This document shows, piece by piece, positions 58,990 through 64,000 of a stretch of DNA of 64,000 nt (position 1 is the first letter of the stretch; each line of letters starts with the position of its first letter). Source of the stretch: Isoetes taiwanensis (Eukaryota; Streptophyta; Lycopodiopsida; Isoetales; Isoetaceae); contig JAJEKV010000027.1 of the NCBI GenBank assembly GCA_021234155.1, positions 18,001,644-18,065,643 of the forward strand, read 5' to 3'. The notes under the pieces are model-generated. The model had not been told where the DNA came from and searched no databases. It worked only from the letters and a program-made list of their open reading frames with translations. The position numbers and the translations under genes were made by a program.

Positions 58990-61400
58990 GAAGGCTGATG
59001 GTGGATGCGATATCGCTACTGCGGTGAAGCCTAAGTTTATAACGAAGGTATCGAGCAAGAGTTTGACAATCGATGGAGAGAGAGATGGATGTGGTGGTTG
59101 ATCCATTGATGGAATTAGCATTTCTAATCCCCGAGGAAGGAGAAAATATAGATTTGATGAAGTAGCTTCTATCGAAGAAGAGGTAAAATGAGCATCCAAA
59201 ACCGAGATCGAGCAATAAGGGAAAACCTCACGACGAGGAACCAAAATGAAGGAGATTTCTTTTTCTTCTTGGAGAAGGAAAAAGGAGTTTGAAAACTTTC
59301 TCAGATATCCCTTCTCCTAATAAAACCATTGATTCAAATCCATTTAACTTCTAGGGGGTTACTGGGGAAGTTAGATTATGCAAAATGCACCTGATTAGAG
59401 AATTAATGGGGCAAGTTGCAAAAACTATGATTGAGCAAATGCACACAAATAAATAGCTCAAGGACTTGGAAGCTGGATGGTTAAGCATGCACAAAGTTGT
59501 TGGATACTTATCAAACAATTAGTGAAAAAAGCCTTGGGGCACTAATGTGAATAAAATACAGAAGATCATAGTGTCGCTCAAAGAGTCCCAAATGTTGGCC
59601 AAACTAGTCAAGCTCTCAAGGAGCTAGAGGGCAGGGCCCGATCCAACCTCATCTAGACAGGGAAGGCGAGTTCATGGAATTTTATCAAATGAAAGAGGTT
59701 AAGGATTTAGGAAAAGAGATCATCTAGAGTTTAAATGATCTAAAATCGTTGAACAAGCCATCCGGCGGCTTAGTTGGTCGTAAAACATATTTTTTAGGCC
59801 ACCAATAAGAAGAAGGTGCGATAGAATGTTACATCATTGCAACTTAGGGATCTTTGCCCTCTTGGTGGAGTCCGCAGCATGGAGAGATGCTGAGGCTGAC
59901 TTGATACGGACTTTTGCAAATTCTTTAAACAAGTATATCCCTACTACACTATGATGAGCATCATGCCCTAGAGTCAACTTAAGAGTATTAGACAAATTGA
60001 TCCTTAACGTGATCGATCCGAGACATCGGATCGCCATTCTAGAATGGGACGAAAGCATGCATGTCTTGCATGCATCGCGGGTGGCGCCCGTTTTGGTTGG
60101 GAGTTCGCCATTTCAGCGTTTATCCATCCCGTCTCATCGGGCGCTTCCTCTTCTCAGCGAGTGACCTTATTCTCTTTGTTTGGAACCACCGTGGAGGGGC
60201 TTTGCCTCACCGCTTAGCCAATTTGGCGTTTCTTTCATGCTATCCTTTAGGCCTTTTGGCCTTCGGCCCCGTGGACCTTCGTCTCCTCGATCCTAGTTTG
60301 TAAGGAAGTTCCTCGTAGTCCGGTGGTTTGTTGGTTTCTTGAGGTTCCATTCACAATCGCATCGATCGAGACATCGCCATTCTAGAATGGGGCAGCATGC
60401 ATGTCTTGGCGCGGCGCGCATGCCCGCTTTGGTTGGGAGTTAAGCTATTTGGTAGCGTTTACGCGATTCACGCCTCCATCGGGCTTCCTCTTCTCTCCAG
60501 CGGTACACCTTATTCTCTTTGAACCCTCCCTCCCCCCTTTATTGTCTTGTACACAATTTTACTACGTTTATCATGTTTTTCCACCCGGTACGGTGATGCT
60601 ATTCTCGGTATGTTTGTGTTTGTCACCGTTTATTTGTGTTGGTGATGTGCGTACGGGTTGGGCGAAGGCATCACGGTGCTTCTTCTTCCATGCGGGGGGA
60701 GGGGAGCGATTTCTATGCCTTTACATTTGTTCATATTCTCACAAGGCTTATCACTAGGTTTTTCCTCGAAACCCGAAAGGGCTGGTTTTTTTAATCCGTG
60801 ATAAACTTTCGCGTGTACATCAGCCCACTATCTATTAGCATTGTATTTTTTTGGGGTCCAAGTGATATAATTGGATTTTTCTCAAGTATTTTTCGTGGGT
60901 CGGGCTATTTGTTGGTTTCGCTAGTTCCATTCTAGAATGGTATATTAAACATCCTTTAGGTATATTGGCAAGGATTACGAGATATCTCTTGCCTGATGCA
61001 AGTAAGTTATTATGAGGATGGTCTTAAAGATCGCTAGCCCTTCTGCACACATTAGGCAAGTATGTCTCGGACTTTAAGGCCTTATTCTCCTTGAACCCTC
61101 CCTCCCCCCTTCTTTGATGAAGGGGATGTATGAGAATAAAAAAGTCCATCCTAATTTCCACCATATGTTTAAGAATGAAAGTTTGTGGAAGATGGAAAAA
61201 TAAGTTGGGATCAAATGAATATCCTCAATTGCTTCAAGCATCATTTAATCTTCCTAGTAACGTTTTGGGGCGATTTTTAGGGAAGAAGTCTAAGCCATTA
61301 AACACCACTTATCACTAAAGGACATATGGCAAGATATTGTCCAAAAGCCACACAAAAAGAAAAGAAGGTGTTGATCCTAGCAAGAAGTAAGCTCAAACTT
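58990..61400 (+). pseudogene. Retroviral-type gag pseudogene, copy E, interrupted
   Basis: Collinear with 4720-6214 but heavily degraded: GDPLMELAFLIPEEG-like at about 59100, the coiled Q-rich region at about 59440-59700, WWS-like at 59860, then a break at about 60003 by foreign sequence. Gag resumes at about 60945 (ATATTGGCAAGGATTACGA) and runs to GACATATGGCAAGATATTGT (about 61318). A phrase from the foreign insert (CTTGAACCCTCCCTCCCCCC) reappears inside the gag at about 61090, suggesting rearrangement or consensus mixing. Confidence 0.6.
60003..60945. other. Foreign insertion in gag copy E with an internal direct repeat
   Basis: Not present in copies A or C. It contains two related segments, about 60003-60330 and 60360-60545, sharing ATCGATC...GAGACATCG, CCATTCTAGAATGGG, GCATGCATGTCTTG, TTTGGTTGGGAGTT and ACCTTATTCTCTTTG. 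A third CCATTCTAGAATGG lies at the right edge (about 60927). It is GC-richer than the flanks. The structure could be a nested repeat or LTR-like fragments. No coding domain recognised. Confidence 0.5.
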
Positions 61401-62760
61401 GACTTTTTCCAAAGCCTTTATATATATTGTAATGTATTTTGTAGATCCAATTGAGAAGATTGGATTTCCTTCCAAGTTAGTTTTTAGTTCTTGGTTTTGT
61501 TGGTTTCTGAGCTTCCAAGTCTTGATAAATAATTCGCCTTAGATCTTTATATTGAATAAGAGGGCTGAGCAAGGATCCTCTAGCCCCAAACCTTTTCATT
61601 ATGGTTCCGGATGGTCTTACAAAAGCTATCTTGTATCATCAAAATGTTGGCAATCTAAAGGGTTTGAGACTTCCGGATAATTTGAAATCCAATTGAAATT
61701 ATTGCAATATGCATAGTACCTTTAGCTTGTTGCGATGAGAAAACAATATTGAGTTCTTCATTGTTTCAAAAGTTAATAGTTTTAGTGATGTTTCTAGAAT
61801 GAAAACCTGGCTTAAATGTGAAGCTATGGAAAATAAGATATAGGGGATCAAACAGAAACATCCCTGATGCTTCAAAACGACATTCAAATAACCTTTGTCG
61901 CGATATTCCAAAGTGAAGTTCACTTTAGGGAAAAGTGGCTTTGAAATCTTCTAACACCACTCATTCACCATAGTGGAGAACCCTCCCCGATATAATCGCC
62001 TCAGATATTGTCACAAAGCCACACAAAAAGTAAACTCAAGGTGGGGCCATCTCTACGCATCGCAAACAGACTCAAACTTGAGAGGGTTCACAAAGATCAC
62101 TATATTGTAATTCATGTTTTGTAGATGGACTGCATTGTTGAATCTCATCATGATCATCACCATCAAGTTAGTGGATTTAGTTCTTGGTTTAAATTAACGA
62201 GCTCAAGTTTCGTGTCGCCAAATTGTTAAAACCCGCTTTTTATTTTTCAAGTACGGTAGAAAATCTTCTCTTTTTTAATAAGATTTTAGATTCGCAAGGA
62301 TATCCTCAAAAATAAAAATCCTACATTATGGCTTATTTGACATTCAACTTCAACATTTTATCATCAAAATAAGTTGGTAATCTCAAAGGGTTTGAGACAT
62401 CCAGATAATTTGAACCAATTGAAATTATTGCAATATCTTGATAATTCCTTTAGCTTCTTGTTGAATGAGACAAACAATATTGAGTTCTTCACTAAAGCTG
62501 ATTAATAGTTTTAGTGATGTTTCTAGAATCTACTTCTATATAAAAATGTGTGTTTTTGGAGAGGCTTTTGATATGATTTGAATGTATGATTTCAATCAAA
62601 CTACCACTTTGTTTGGGATGCCATTGACACTTGGACATTGGCATTAAAACCTTTGGTTGGATATTATTAGTTGAGTTCAACATTCGAACTAAGTGGCTTT
62701 TGAGAATCTTCTATTGATCATTAATAATGGCGGCCTCATTCGACCATAGTGTTTGAGAAC
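61401..62760 (+). pseudogene. LINE RT fragment, copy E, scrambled
   Basis: Pieces of the RT fragment occur twice: ATCATCAAAATGTTGG...TTTGAGACTTCCGG at about 61636 and again near 62359-62400, followed by TGAATGAGACAAACAATATT (about 62461). Between them are mixed words from the gag end, the RT 3' flank and the MITE. No continuous frame remains. Confidence 0.5.
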
Positions 62761-64000
62761 CCTAATTTCAGATAATTCTCAACCTTCTTTTTTTTTGAAA
62801 TTCACCTCCCTTTGCCTATTTTCCCCTTGCCATTTTTTTCTTTTTCATGCCAGGGGCCTTCCTTTTTAGCTTTCCCCGCTTGAAGGCATTCTTCCACTAC
62901 TCTTTTCCCAAGATCCTTTTCCTTTTTTCATGTTCAATTTTTTTTTTTCTGCCTTTGAACGACCTTTTCATCGCCCTTTAAATTCCTCGGTCCCCACCTA
63001 AGTTCCTCTTGATCACGTGCCCCTTTCTCCCCATCTTGATTTCTCCCCTTAAAAATCATGGATTTTAATCCCCTTCCCTTTTTCCGCTTTGTTTTTAACT
63101 GATTTTCCTTTGACGGAATTTCCAATTTTTGCATTAAAAAAAGTGCACATTTTTTCTTTCTTTGTGGACCTTTACATTTTCCCTTCCTAAACTAAGTTTC
63201 CCTTTCATATATGCCTAAGTTTCCATTCCCCTAACAACCTTTTTTGAGACTTTTTCCTTCTTTCCTATCCTTTTCCCCTTTTCCATTTCCACTTTCTTTT
63301 TCTTGTTTCTTTTTTTCCTTCCCATACTTTTTCCCTTTCTTTTTTCATTTTCACCCTCTTCCTCTTCCTTTTTTCTCTCGTGGCTAGTTTTCTCCTTCCT
63401 TTTTTTCCCTTTTCCTATTCCTTGTCCCTACCCTTTGTCTATTTCTAGGCTACTCAACCTTTTTCCATCCTTTCCTCCACCTTTTTATGGATTTCTTTCA
63501 AACTCCCACTTTTTTCACCACTTTGACACTGGACATTTTTCATTTTTTTCACCTTTCCTTTTTTTTTCTCCTTTTCTCGTTCAACTTTTCCCAACTAAGT
63601 TTTTTGCTTTACTTTCTTTTTCCCATGGACTTTGCAACCTTTTTATTATTTTCCCCACCTTTTCTTTCTTTCTTTTTTTTTTACTTCTCCTTCTTCTTTT
63701 TTTTCCTTTTCCCCCTTTCCCCTCCATTTTTTTTCTATTTCCTTTTATCTTTCCATTTTTCCTTTTCTCCTTCTTTTTTTTTCCTCTTACCTTTCTTTTT
63801 ATTCATTTCCTTTTCCCCTTTCTATCGTTTTTCCTTTTCCCTTTTTCCCCTTTTCCCCTTCCCCTTTTCCCCTTTCCCTTTTTCCCTTTTTCCCTTTCAT
63901 CGCTTTTTCTTTTTCCCTTCCCCCCTTCCCCCTTTTTCCTTTTCCTTTTTCCTTTCATCGTTTTTTTTCCTTTTCCCCTTCCCCTTTTCCTTTTCCCTTT
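62761..64000. repeat. Pyrimidine-rich tract with interleaved RT-flank words
   Basis: Almost pure C/T on the plus strand, complementary in character to the purine-rich satellite at 8985-9919. Between about 63445 and 63610 it contains AGGCTACTCAAC, then TCAAACT..CCACTTT, then TTTGACACTGGACATT, then CAACT..AACTAAG, in the same order as at 6650-6775. From about 63830 it becomes a simple CCCTTTT repeat. Confidence 0.7.

Overview
This is a repeat-dense piece of a nuclear eukaryotic genome. Split reading frames are joined by GT-AG introns, there are many transposable-element remnants, and there are no bacterial operons, rRNA or tRNA genes. The gene families point to a land plant or close relative, and a non-seed plant (bryophyte, lycophyte or fern) is my best guess: a Crinkler/RHS-like NTPase, a DUF7869-like transposon protein, an FCP1-like phosphatase, plant-type LINEs, and sequence damage concentrated at CAG/CTG (CHG) sites. 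I cannot name the species.

The backbone is a degenerate head-to-tail array of one composite unit. In plus-strand order a unit holds: (i) a Crinkler-like gene on the minus strand; (ii) about 1.5-2 kb of upstream sequence with an unidentified coding-like remnant; (iii) a retroviral-type gag pseudogene on the plus strand, abutting a LINE reverse-transcriptase fragment; (iv) a hAT-like MITE; (v) a LINE endonuclease fragment on the minus strand; (vi) sequence that runs into the 3' end of the next Crinkler-like copy. Crinkler-like copies lie at 1-2786 (A), 23182-26243 (B), 27845-31300 (C), 38236-41600 (D) and 54539-57180 (E). C to D shows the cleanest period, about 10.4 kb. Unit B is internally deleted. 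Unit D has its gag/RT part replaced by about 11 kb of other sequence.

The unit A to B junction is interrupted by a purine-rich satellite (8985-9919 and 22206-22645). That satellite is itself split by a 12.3-kb segment with 25-bp terminal inverted repeats (9920-22205). This segment is the most novel object here. It carries a multi-exon minus-strand gene ending in an FCP1/NIF-type HAD phosphatase domain, at least 15 copies of a near-perfect palindrome (two of them inside one intron), a cluster of foldback hairpins with compensatory changes, a minisatellite, and a broken DUF7869-like protein gene near its right end.

Between 45971 and 52180 is a tandem array of five units of about 1.17 kb or longer. 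From about 50 kb onward the sequence looks increasingly scrambled. The last 1.2 kb is a pyrimidine-rich tract with RT-region fragments interleaved in their original order. Differences between repeat copies cluster at CAG/CTG sites. I therefore suspect systematic consensus errors at CHG-methylated cytosines, so many frameshifts called here may be technical.
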